A stretch of 12,273 nucleotides of DNA from DASVFB01 sp045806505 (GTDB taxonomy: Bacteria > Actinomycetota > Thermoleophilia > Gaiellales > Gaiellaceae), in assembly GCA_045806505.1 (NCBI GenBank), contig JBJMJE010000116.1, positions 1 through 12,273 of the forward strand, read 5' to 3'. Made by a program: the position numbers and the translations under genes. Positions 5,756 through 11,669 of the stretch are shown in pieces (the stretch's first letter is position 1; every line of letters begins with the position of its first letter). The notes under the pieces are model-generated. The model saw only the letters and a list, made by a program, of their open reading frames with translations. It did not search any database and was not told where the DNA came from.

Positions 5756-7494
5756 GCTGGCGCGACCTCCGTTGCGGCGAGCCGCGGCCCGAGCACGAGG
5801 GCCGCGAGGTGACGCTTGCCGGGTGGGCGGCGCGCCGCCGAGATCACGGCGGCCTCGTCTTCATCGATCTGCGCGACGAGAGCGGCGTGACGCAGCTCGT
5901 GCTCAACCCCGAGCACGCGCCCCAGGCGACCGAGGTCGCGCACGGCGTTCGCAACGAGTTCGTGCTGCAGGCGCGCGGCACCGTCGTCAGGCGCTCGGCC
6001 GAGACCGTGAATCCGAAGATGGCGACGGGCGAGGTCGAGGTGCAGGTCGAAGAGCTCACGGTGCTGTCGGCGTCGACGCCGCTGCCGTTCCAGCTCGACG
6101 AGGAGAACGTCGACGAAGCATTGCGAATGAAGTACCGCTGGCTCGACCTGCGCCGCGAGCACATGCAGCGGAACATCCGCGTGCGCGCGCAGCTCGTGCG
6201 GATCGTCCGCGAGGAGATGGAAGGCGACGGCTTCGTCGACATCGAGACGCCGATGCTCTGGAAGCCGACACCCGAAGGCGCGCGCGACTTCGTCGTTCCG
6301 TCGCGGCTGCAGCCCGGCAAGTTCTATGCATTGCCGCAGTCGCCGCAGATCGCGAAGCAGCTGCTCGTCATCTCCGGGTTCGAGCGCTACTACCAGATCG
6401 CGCGCTGTATGCGCGATGAGGATCCGCGCGCCGACCGTCTGCAGGAGCTGACGCAGCTCGACGTCGAGCTGGCGTTCCCCGACCGCGAGTTCATCTTTGC
6501 CCTGATGGAACGCATCGTCACGCGTATCTGGCGCGAGTGCATCGGCGTCGAGCTCGAGGCGCCGTTCCAGCGGATGACGTACGACGAGGCGATGCTCCGG
6601 TTCGGCATCGATCGGCCCGACCTGCGCTTCGGCATGGAGATCCACGACGTCACGGCCGACACGCGCGGTTCGGAGTTCGGAGTGTTCGCCAATGCGGAGA
6701 CCGTGCGCTATATCGCCGTGCCGAAGGAGCTCTCGCGCACCGAGGTGCAGGCGCTCGAGAACCAGGCGAAGTCGTGGGGCGCGAAGGGTCTTGCATACGT
6801 CGTCTTCCGCGCCGACGGCGACGTGTCTTCTCCGATCTCGAAGTTCCTCGCGCCCGAGTTGCTCGAGCGCTGGCGCGAGCCGGGGCACACGCTGCTCTTC
6901 GGCGCCGGCGACCCGCGCCTCGTCCCGAAGGTGCTCGGCCTGCTGCGGTTGCAGCTCGGCCGCGAGCTCGGCCTGGTCGACGAGTCGCTCTGGAAGTTCC
7001 TGTGGGTCGTCGACATGCCGGCGGCCGAGTGGGACGAGCAGGCTGAGCGCTGGATCGCAGCGCACCATCCGTTCACGCGGCCGACGGACGACAGCATCGA
7101 GGTCTTCAAGACGGATCCGGGCGCCGCGCGTGCGGTCGCGTACGACCTCGTCGGCAACGGCATCGAGCTTGCCGGCGGCTCGTTCAGGATCCATGAGCCG
7201 TGGCTGCAGCAGCAGGTGTTCGAGAACCTCGGCATCGGCGAGGAGGAGCAGCGCGAGAAGTTCGGGTTCCTGCTCGATGCGCTCGCGATGGGCGCGCCGC
7301 CGCACGGCGGCATCGCGTCCGGCATCGACCGGCTGACGATGGCGCTGCTCGGCGAGCAGTTCATTCGCGACACGCAGGCGTTCCCGAAGAACCAGGCCGG
7401 CTACGACTACATGACAGACGCGCCGATCGAGCTGTCCGAGGAGCAGCTCGAAGAGCTCGGCCTCGGCGTGGTCGTCGAAGCCGACGTCACGTGA
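5752..7494 (+). CDS. aspS: Aspartyl-tRNA synthetase, probably non-discriminating
   Basis: The enzyme attaches aspartate to tRNA-Asp. The 580 residues cover the bacterial layout: N-terminal OB-fold anticodon domain (GWAARRRDHGGLVFIDLRDE), catalytic domain with TPEGARDFVVPSR and YALPQSPQ, motif 2 in RCMRDEDPRADRLQE, the bacterial GAD insertion domain in the middle, HHPFTRP, and motif 3 in GGIASGIDRLTMALL. His32 occupies the position that, in Pseudomonas aeruginosa AspRS, is His31 and is associated with relaxed specificity; E. coli has Leu there. This suggests the enzyme also makes Asp-tRNA-Asn for GatCAB, which cannot be checked here. It overlaps hisS (ATGA) and the next gene (GTGA). Confidence 0.96.
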   Translation: MSWRDLRCGEPRPEHEGREVTLAGWAARRRDHGGLVFIDLRDESGVTQLVLNPEHAPQATEVAHGVRNEFVLQARGTVVRRSAETVNPKMATGEVEVQVEELTVLSASTPLPFQLDEENVDEALRMKYRWLDLRREHMQRNIRVRAQLVRIVREEMEGDGFVDIETPMLWKPTPEGARDFVVPSRLQPGKFYALPQSPQIAKQLLVISGFERYYQIARCMRDEDPRADRLQELTQLDVELAFPDREFIFALMERIVTRIWRECIGVELEAPFQRMTYDEAMLRFGIDRPDLRFGMEIHDVTADTRGSEFGVFANAETVRYIAVPKELSRTEVQALENQAKSWGAKGLAYVVFRADGDVSSPISKFLAPELLERWREPGHTLLFGAGDPRLVPKVLGLLRLQLGRELGLVDESLWKFLWVVDMPAAEWDEQAERWIAAHHPFTRPTDDSIEVFKTDPGAARAVAYDLVGNGIELAGGSFRIHEPWLQQQVFENLGIGEEEQREKFGFLLDALAMGAPPHGGIASGIDRLTMALLGEQFIRDTQAFPKNQAGYDYMTDAPIELSEEQLEELGLGVVVEADVT

Positions 7495-7919
7495 GCCCGC
7501 GCTTGGTGCAGCGGCTGCTCGGCCTCTGTGCGGTCGCGCTCGTCGCGGCGGTCGTCGCGGTGGCGGTGACTCGCGACCGGTCGAATGCGAGCGGGCCCGC
7601 GCTACCCGTCGCCGCTCCGGCGCCCGGCGGCGGCTGGTACAAGGCGATCGCCGTGCCGGCGCACCCACCCGCGAAGCCGCGGGCGACGGCGTGCGGCTTC
7701 CGGCTGACGTCGAAGACGCTCGGAGTGGCGCATCCGGTGCTCCCGTGCGGTGCGCAGGTGTACCTCGAGTTCGGCAACAAGCGCGCGCTGACGCGAGTGA
7801 TCGGGCGCGGGTCCGGAACGGCAGCCGAGTTCGCGCTCACGCAGGCGCTGGCGGACGAGATCGGCCTGCACAGCAGGCAGTCGATCAAGTGGCGTTTCGC
7901 AGTCGCGCCGTCTTCCTGA
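7491..7919 (+). CDS. Secreted or anchored double-psi beta-barrel (RlpA-like) protein
   Basis: The product has 142 residues. The N-terminus has a short basic part and a hydrophobic segment (LLGLCAVALVAAVVAVAVT) that acts as a signal anchor. A Pro/Ala linker follows, then a barrel domain with TACGF, VLPCGAQVYLEF and a final ADEIGL. The two cysteines are spaced as in RlpA-type barrels. The RlpA catalytic DRGP is replaced by GRGSG (VIGRGSG), so lytic transglycosylase activity is doubtful and a wall-binding or structural role is possible. GTG 7491 overlaps the aspS stop, making it the fourth gene of the hydrolase-hisS-aspS unit. The fold assignment is moderate; the function is unknown. Confidence 0.72.
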   Translation: MSPRLVQRLLGLCAVALVAAVVAVAVTRDRSNASGPALPVAAPAPGGGWYKAIAVPAHPPAKPRATACGFRLTSKTLGVAHPVLPCGAQVYLEFGNKRALTRVIGRGSGTAAEFALTQALADEIGLHSRQSIKWRFAVAPSS

Positions 7920-7935
7920 CGCTTCAGGCGCTTCG

Positions 7936-8817
7936 ATGATCGACGTTCCGAAGGTGGTGCGCGAAAAGGCGCTGGCCGTCGGCGCGGCAGCCTGGATCGA
8001 GGAATTGCCGCTGCTCCTCCGCTGCATCGAGGACGAGTGGCGCATCACCGTTGGGCAGGCGTATCGCGATTCGACGGAGGCTTTCGTCGCCGAGGCAACG
8101 TGCGAAGACGGCACGCCGGCGGTGTTGAAGCTCATCGTCCCGAGAGACGGCGACGCCGCCGCGCACGAGGCGACGGTCCTGCGGCTCGCGGCCGGCGAAG
8201 GCTGCCCGCGGCTGTTGCGGGACGACGTCGGTCGCGGCGCACTCCTGCTCGAGCGGCTGGGCCTTTCGCTGCACGAGCTCCGGTTGCCGATCGAGCAACG
8301 GCACGAGATCCTCGTCGCCGCCGCGACGCGCATCTGGCGTCCTGCGCGCGACTCCGGTCTCCCGACCGGCGCCGCCAAGGCGCGCTGGCTCGCCGGGTTC
8401 ATCACGTCGATGTGGGAGGAGCTCGACCGTCCTTGCAGCGAGCGAGCCGTCGAGCATGCGCTCGAGTGCGCGGCCCGGCGCGGCGACGCACATCGCGACG
8501 AGACCGCGGCGCTCGTCCACGGTGACCTGCACGAGTGGAACGCGCTCGAAGCCGACGGTGGCTTCAAGCTCGTGGACCCCGACGGCCTCCTCGCAGAGCC
8601 CGAGTACGACCTCGGGATCATCATGCGCGAAGACCCGCTCGAAGGACACCTCCACGAACGCGCCCGCTGGCTCGCGCACCGCACCGGCCTCGACGAGACA
8701 GCGATCTGGGAGTGGGGCGTGGTCGAGCGCGTTTCCACCGGCCTGCTCGGCACACGCGTCGGCCTGCAGCCGATCGCCCGGCAGATGCTCGCTGCGGCAG
8801 ACGTGCTGGCCGCGTAA
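7936..8817 (+). CDS. APH(6)/hydroxyurea-kinase-like small-molecule phosphotransferase
   Basis: The 293 residues form a protein-kinase-like phosphotransferase. Motifs are AVLKLIVP (nucleotide-binding Lys), the catalytic loop H195-G-D197-LHEWN202, and the Mg-binding D214-P-D216-G followed by LLAEPEYDLGI. The DP-G-LLAEP-YDL arrangement fits the APH(6)/streptomycin and hydroxyurea kinase group. Family members phosphorylate aminoglycosides or related small molecules; resistance cannot be claimed from sequence, and chromosomal homologues often have other substrates. It starts with ATG 16 nt after the barrel gene, with no -10 box at leaderless spacing, so it is probably read from the upstream unit. 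The stop lies 6 bp from the stop of the convergent Nudix gene. Confidence 0.85.
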   Translation: MIDVPKVVREKALAVGAAAWIEELPLLLRCIEDEWRITVGQAYRDSTEAFVAEATCEDGTPAVLKLIVPRDGDAAAHEATVLRLAAGEGCPRLLRDDVGRGALLLERLGLSLHELRLPIEQRHEILVAAATRIWRPARDSGLPTGAAKARWLAGFITSMWEELDRPCSERAVEHALECAARRGDAHRDETAALVHGDLHEWNALEADGGFKLVDPDGLLAEPEYDLGIIMREDPLEGHLHERARWLAHRTGLDETAIWEWGVVERVSTGLLGTRVGLQPIARQMLAAADVLAA

Positions 8818-8823
8818 CCGGCG

Positions 8824-9300
8824 TCAGGGATCGAAGGAACGGGCGTTGGCGGCCTGAGCGAGGATGTGGCGCGCCGATGGAGTCATCCCGAGCGTCACCG
8901 CTTCCGCAGGCGTCACCCACCGCACCTCCGACGTCTCGTCGTCGCCGGGCGCCGGCGTCCCGGCCGTGATCTGCGCCTCGAACACGGTTGTGACCCACGC
9001 GACCTCGTCGCCGTTCGCATAGAAGCCGTGAAAGTCGGGATACCCGCCGAATACGCCCGCGATGCCGAGAAGCTCGACCTCCACCGAAGCCTCCTCGAGC
9101 GCTTCGCGCCGGGCCGCCTCAGCGGGGCGTTCACCGGGATCGATCGCGCCGCCCGGAAGCGTCCACCATCCCTCCTCGGCATGGCGGACGAGCAACACGC
9201 GCCCGTCCTCGTCGCGCACGAGACACACGACCGCGGGCCAGAAGAGCAGATCGTGGCCGACCTTCTCGCGCAGCCGGCGCACGTAATCCGACATCCCCAC
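8824..9300 (-). CDS. Nudix hydrolase
   Basis: A 158-residue enzyme that hydrolyses a nucleoside diphosphate linked to another group, requiring Mg2+. The Nudix box spans residues 51-73: G51-AIDPG-E57, seven residues, then R65-E-A-L-E69-E70-A-S72-V. The usual Gly is Ser72 in the REUXEEXGU part, while all metal-binding glutamates are present. The N-terminal YVRRLREKVGHDLLFWPAV resembles Nudix proteins of the ADP-ribose or NTP type, but the substrate is open. GTG 9300 is preferred because TAAGCT lies 6 nt upstream; an in-frame ATG at 9294 is the alternative. The gene has its own promoter after the terminator-like hairpin at 9330-9359. Confidence 0.9.
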   Translation of the reverse strand: MGMSDYVRRLREKVGHDLLFWPAVVCLVRDEDGRVLLVRHAEEGWWTLPGGAIDPGERPAEAARREALEEASVEVELLGIAGVFGGYPDFHGFYANGDEVAWVTTVFEAQITAGTPAPGDDETSEVRWVTPAEAVTLGMTPSARHILAQAANARSFDP

Positions 9301-9306
9301 GAAATG

Positions 9307-9312
9307 AGCTTA
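9307..9312 (-). promoter_or_regulatory. -10 box TAAGCT for the Nudix gene
   Basis: On the minus strand TAAGCT is followed by 6 nt and GTG 9300. Its -35 region would abut or overlap the hairpin at 9330-9359. This shows the Nudix gene need not be read through from the small RNA upstream. Confidence 0.5.
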
Positions 9313-9329
9313 GAGGCACGAACCCGCTC

Positions 9330-9359
9330 ATAAGAGGGGCCCCGAGGGGCCCCTCTTAT
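9330..9359. terminator. Perfect 13-bp GC-rich hairpin with CGAG/CTCG tetraloop
   Basis: The arms 9330-9342 and 9347-9359 are perfectly complementary (ATAAGAGGGGCCC with GGGCCCCTCTTAT) around four bases. There is no T-run on either side, as is often true of actinobacterial terminators. No protein gene ends near it: the flanking genes both start away from it. It therefore most likely ends a leftward noncoding transcript. Confidence 0.7.
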
Positions 9360-9506
9360 CTCCACCGCGCCGATGCGTCACGTGGGTGCGAACCTGGCGA
9401 GCCAGGTGGGTGTCCTGCCGACCTCCGGCAACGCCTTGGCCGGACACAGACTCCCTTTAACGTGGTGTTGGTTCACGTTTACACGCAACGCACGCACGCG
9501 GTAGAG
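9330..9506 (-). ncRNA. Candidate structured small RNA of about 177 nt, family unknown
   Basis: On the minus strand a TAACCT -10 box (9519-9514) predicts a start near 9506. Exactly there begins CTCTACCGCG, which pairs over 10 bp (one G-U) with CGCGGTGGAG at 9369-9360, the base next to the terminator hairpin. The stem continues as 9496-9492 with 9378-9374 (TGCGT/ACGCA) after a 4-nt bulge. Inside are hairpins 9479-9474/9464-9459 (AACGTG/CACGTT), stem 9447-9442/9415-9410 (GTGTCC/GGACAC) with a nested TGCCG/CGGCA hairpin, and 9407-9402/9397-9392 (ACCTGG/CCAGGT). The length, long closing stem, open centre with a small 3'-side hairpin, and a place near aspS and mnmA recall 6S RNA, but I see no diagnostic bases. 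A leader of the Nudix gene is the alternative, though that gene has its own promoter. Confidence 0.55.
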
Positions 9507-9513
9507 CGCGCCC

Positions 9514-9519
9514 AGGTTA
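9514..9519 (-). promoter_or_regulatory. -10 box TAACCT for the candidate small RNA
   Basis: On the minus strand TAACCT is followed by 7 nt (9513-9507), placing initiation at 9506. That is the first base of the RNA's closing stem. The upstream TTCCGC near 9544-9539 is a weak -35 match. Confidence 0.45.
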
Positions 9520-9563
9520 GCGCATCACCCTGCGCCGGCGGAAGTGCGCGGGAGGCGCCACGC

Positions 9564-9569
9564 TAGGCT
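9564..9569 (+). promoter_or_regulatory. -10 box TAGGCT for mnmA
   Basis: TAGGCT is followed by 7 nt and ATG 9577. This selects ATG 9577 as the start rather than the in-frame GTG-type extension at 9544, and suggests a leaderless mRNA. It is divergent from the small-RNA promoter 45 bp away. Confidence 0.5.
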
Positions 9570-9576
9570 GGCCGCC

Positions 9577-10824
9577 ATGGCCGAGGTGACCGGCGACTCC
9601 TCCCGCGGGGCCGACTTCGCGCTCGTGCGGCTCACCGTGGACGGCGATCGCATCGTCGCCGCGGACGCTCCGGGGCTCGAGCGCGACCTCGTCGGACTGA
9701 CGCTCCTCGACGCCGCGGCAGTGGGCGGCGAGACCCTCGCCGTGGACGCGCTCGCGAACGCGCTCGCTCAGATCTTCCGCGCCGCGCCGCACCCGGAGCG
9801 CGTCGCGGTGGCAATGAGCGGCGGCGTCGACAGCGCCGTCGCGCTCCTGCGGGCCCGGCCGAACGCGATCGGCGTGACGCTTCGCCTCTGGACGGACCCC
9901 GCCGGCCGGGACGGCGAGCGCGCGTGCTGCTCGCCGAGCGCCGTCATCGCCGCACGCGAGGCCTGCCACCGCCTCGGCCTTCCCCACGTGACGCTCGATC
10001 TCCGCGAAGAGTTCCGCCGCGCGATCGTCGGTCCCTTCATCCGCGGCTACGCGAAGGGCGAGACGCCCAACCCGTGCATCGCGTGCAACGGGAGCTTCCG
10101 TTTCGCCGAGCTGCTCGCGTTCGCCGAGCGCGCGGGAGCGGCGCGCCTCGCGACCGGCCACTACGCGCGCATCGTCCGCCACCGCGGCCGGCTCCTGCTC
10201 GCGCGGGCGGTCGACCCCCGCAAGGATCAGAGCTACATGCTCGCGCGGGTCGAACCGCGCTTCCTCGACCGGCTCTGGTTCCCGCTCGGGACGCAGACGA
10301 AGGAGGAAACGCGCGAAGAGGCCGAGCGCGCAGGGCTCGCGGCGGCGCGCCGGCCGGAGAGCCAGGAGGCCTGTTTTCTCGCCGGCGACGACTACCGCGA
10401 GTTCCTCGGACGGCACGGCCTGGCGACGGAAGCCGGCGCAATCGTCGACGAGAGCGGACGCGAGCTAGGGTCGCACGACGGCTTCTGGCGCTTCACGCCG
10501 GGCCAGCGCCGCGGCCTCGGCATCGCAGCGGCCGAGCCGCTCTACGCGCTGCGGACCGATGCGCGCGCCAACACGGTCACGGTCGGGCCGCACGCGTCGC
10601 TCGCGACGACGGAGGTCAGTGCGCGCGGGCGCCTCTACGTCGACGTCGAGCGTGTGCACGCCAAGCTGCGCTACCGCTCCGAGCCGGTCGCAGCGACGGT
10701 CGAGACCGACGACACCGGCTTCAGGCTGCACCTCGAACAACCTGTGCACGGCGTCGCGCGCGGCCAGGCGGCAGTTCTCTACGAAGGCGACGTCGTCGTC
10801 GGCGCCGGCCTCGTCACGAACTAG
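9577..10824 (+). CDS. mnmA: tRNA 2-thiouridine(34) synthase MnmA with N-terminal extension
   Basis: MnmA activates U34 of tRNA-Lys, -Glu and -Gln with ATP and inserts sulfur relayed from a cysteine desulfurase. The product has 415 residues. The PP-loop is SGGVDS at 81-86. The two catalytic cysteines are in TPNPC167IAC and ESQEAC266FL. GHYAR, KDQSYML and GQRRGLG are also present, followed by the C-terminal beta-barrel domains. About 78 residues precede the PP-loop, whereas standard MnmA starts only a few residues before it. The extension (RLTVDGDRIVAAD, then a Gly-rich GGETLAVDAL) vaguely resembles an IscU/NifU-type scaffold but contains no cysteine. The start is ATG 9577 from the -10 box. The stop TAG forms part of the next gene's -10 box. 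Confidence 0.95.
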   Translation: MAEVTGDSSRGADFALVRLTVDGDRIVAADAPGLERDLVGLTLLDAAAVGGETLAVDALANALAQIFRAAPHPERVAVAMSGGVDSAVALLRARPNAIGVTLRLWTDPAGRDGERACCSPSAVIAAREACHRLGLPHVTLDLREEFRRAIVGPFIRGYAKGETPNPCIACNGSFRFAELLAFAERAGAARLATGHYARIVRHRGRLLLARAVDPRKDQSYMLARVEPRFLDRLWFPLGTQTKEETREEAERAGLAAARRPESQEACFLAGDDYREFLGRHGLATEAGAIVDESGRELGSHDGFWRFTPGQRRGLGIAAAEPLYALRTDARANTVTVGPHASLATTEVSARGRLYVDVERVHAKLRYRSEPVAATVETDDTGFRLHLEQPVHGVARGQAAVLYEGDVVVGAGLVTN

Positions 10825-10827
10825 TAT
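10822..10827 (+). promoter_or_regulatory. -10 box TAGTAT built on the mnmA stop codon
   Basis: TAGTAT includes the mnmA stop TAG (10822-10824) and is followed by 6 nt and ATG 10834. It matches TANNNT and would give a leaderless transcript of the DUF948, RsbW-like and sigma genes. Confidence 0.5.
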
Positions 10828-10833
10828 CCGCCG

Positions 10834-11289
10834 ATGCTCGCGTACAGCTCCGGAGAGGTCGTCGACGTCGCACTCGCGATCTTTCTGATCCTGGTCGGGG
10901 CGGGAATCGCATGGGTCTGCCTCGAGCTCGGCGCAACTCTGCAGCGCCTCTCCGCGTTCATCAAGGGGACGCAGGAAGAGGTGCTCCCCGTCATCAACAA
11001 GGTCGGGACGACGGTGGATCACGTCAACGCGCAGATGGAAAAGGTCGATCAGATCACCGACAGCGCCGTAGACGCGGCCGATAGTGCGGACACTGCGGTC
11101 CGCGCCGTCAGCTTTGCCATCACGCGTCCCGTCCAGAAGATCACGGGCTTCGCCGCCGGCGTCACTCACGGCGTCGCCGAGTTCAAGACCAGGCGGAACT
11201 GGCGTGGCGCCGTCGACGTGGGCAAGACCGCGGCGACGGAGCGTGAGCAGGAGCTCGCGGAGGAACTCCGCGAAGCTGATCGCACGTGA
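10834..11289 (+). CDS. DUF948-like single-pass membrane protein
   Basis: The product has 151 residues. One N-terminal transmembrane helix (VVDVALAIFLILVGAGIAWVCLEL, about residues 9-32) is followed by a long amphipathic region with repeated polar and hydrophobic heptads (VLPVINKVGTTVDHVNAQME, then VDQITDSAVDAADSADTAV), which probably forms a coiled coil or helical bundle in the cytoplasm. This is the DUF948 plan, whose members are general-stress-type membrane proteins of unknown biochemical role. The tail is rich in Glu and Arg. It sits directly before an RsbW-like protein and a SigB/SigF-family sigma factor, joined by a GTGA overlap, so it may belong to the same stress unit. Confidence 0.8.
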   Translation: MLAYSSGEVVDVALAIFLILVGAGIAWVCLELGATLQRLSAFIKGTQEEVLPVINKVGTTVDHVNAQMEKVDQITDSAVDAADSADTAVRAVSFAITRPVQKITGFAAGVTHGVAEFKTRRNWRGAVDVGKTAATEREQELAEELREADRT

Positions 11290-11669
11290 ACGACGTCGTC
11301 ACGCTTCAGCTTCCGCGCGACCACGACTTCTTCGGAGTCGCGCACCTCGTGCTCGGCGGCCTCGGGGCGCGCTTCGACCTGACGTACGACGTCCTCGAGG
11401 ACATGACGACAGCGCTGGACGAGCTTCTCGAACGTCGCGAGGCCATCGACGACGTCACGCTCGAGGTTCGGGTCGGCGACGGTGAGATCACGACGACCGT
11501 CGGCCCCTTCGGCGGGCGAGTCGTCGACGAGCTGCACGCCTCGGATGCGGGCCTCGGCCTGCGCCGGGTGCTCGAGACGGTCGTCGACACCGTGTCGATC
11601 AGCGAGCGCGACAGCGGCCACTGGGTCGAGCTGCGGAAGCACGTGGAGGCGGTGCCGCATGCCGGGTAA
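11286..11669 (+). CDS. RsbW/SpoIIAB-like ATPase-fold protein with degenerate N-box
   Basis: The product has 127 residues, the usual size of an RsbW-type anti-sigma factor with a GHKL ATPase fold. Seen are the N-terminal strand VVTLQLPRDHDFF, the helix YDVLEDMTTALDELLERRE, and a late glycine motif DAGLGLRRVLETVVDTV followed by WVELRKHV. In the helix, where RsbW-type proteins have DEA-xNA, the Asn of the N-box is Arg50, and the DxGxG motif reads GPFGG. ATP and Mg2+ binding are therefore doubtful, so it may act without kinase activity. GTG 11286 overlaps the DUF948 stop, and its 3' end overlaps the sigma gene by 11 bp, strongly suggesting that it controls that sigma factor. This role is inferred from context. 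Confidence 0.72.
   Translation: MNDVVTLQLPRDHDFFGVAHLVLGGLGARFDLTYDVLEDMTTALDELLERREAIDDVTLEVRVGDGEITTTVGPFGGRVVDELHASDAGLGLRRVLETVVDTVSISERDSGHWVELRKHVEAVPHAG

Noticed and set aside
5635..7668. 677-codon open frame opposite aspS.
   Set aside because: It is a mirror of the codon bias of aspS; the sense strand is unmistakably aspartyl-tRNA synthetase, and the antisense product has no recognisable domain.
7936..8817. Acquired antibiotic resistance gene (APH(6)-like kinase).
   Set aside because: Base composition matches the neighbours and there are no mobile-element marks. The family call is kept, but acquired resistance is not supported.
9330..9506. Riboswitch controlling the Nudix gene.
   Set aside because: The Nudix gene has its own -10 box (9312-9307) after the hairpin and no cobalamin, TPP, SAM or FMN consensus is visible, so an independent RNA is favoured; not fully excluded.
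9544..9576. Longer MnmA starting at 9544.
   Set aside because: The -10 box at 9564-9569 lies inside this extension and points to ATG 9577; the added residues are Arg-rich and look noncoding.
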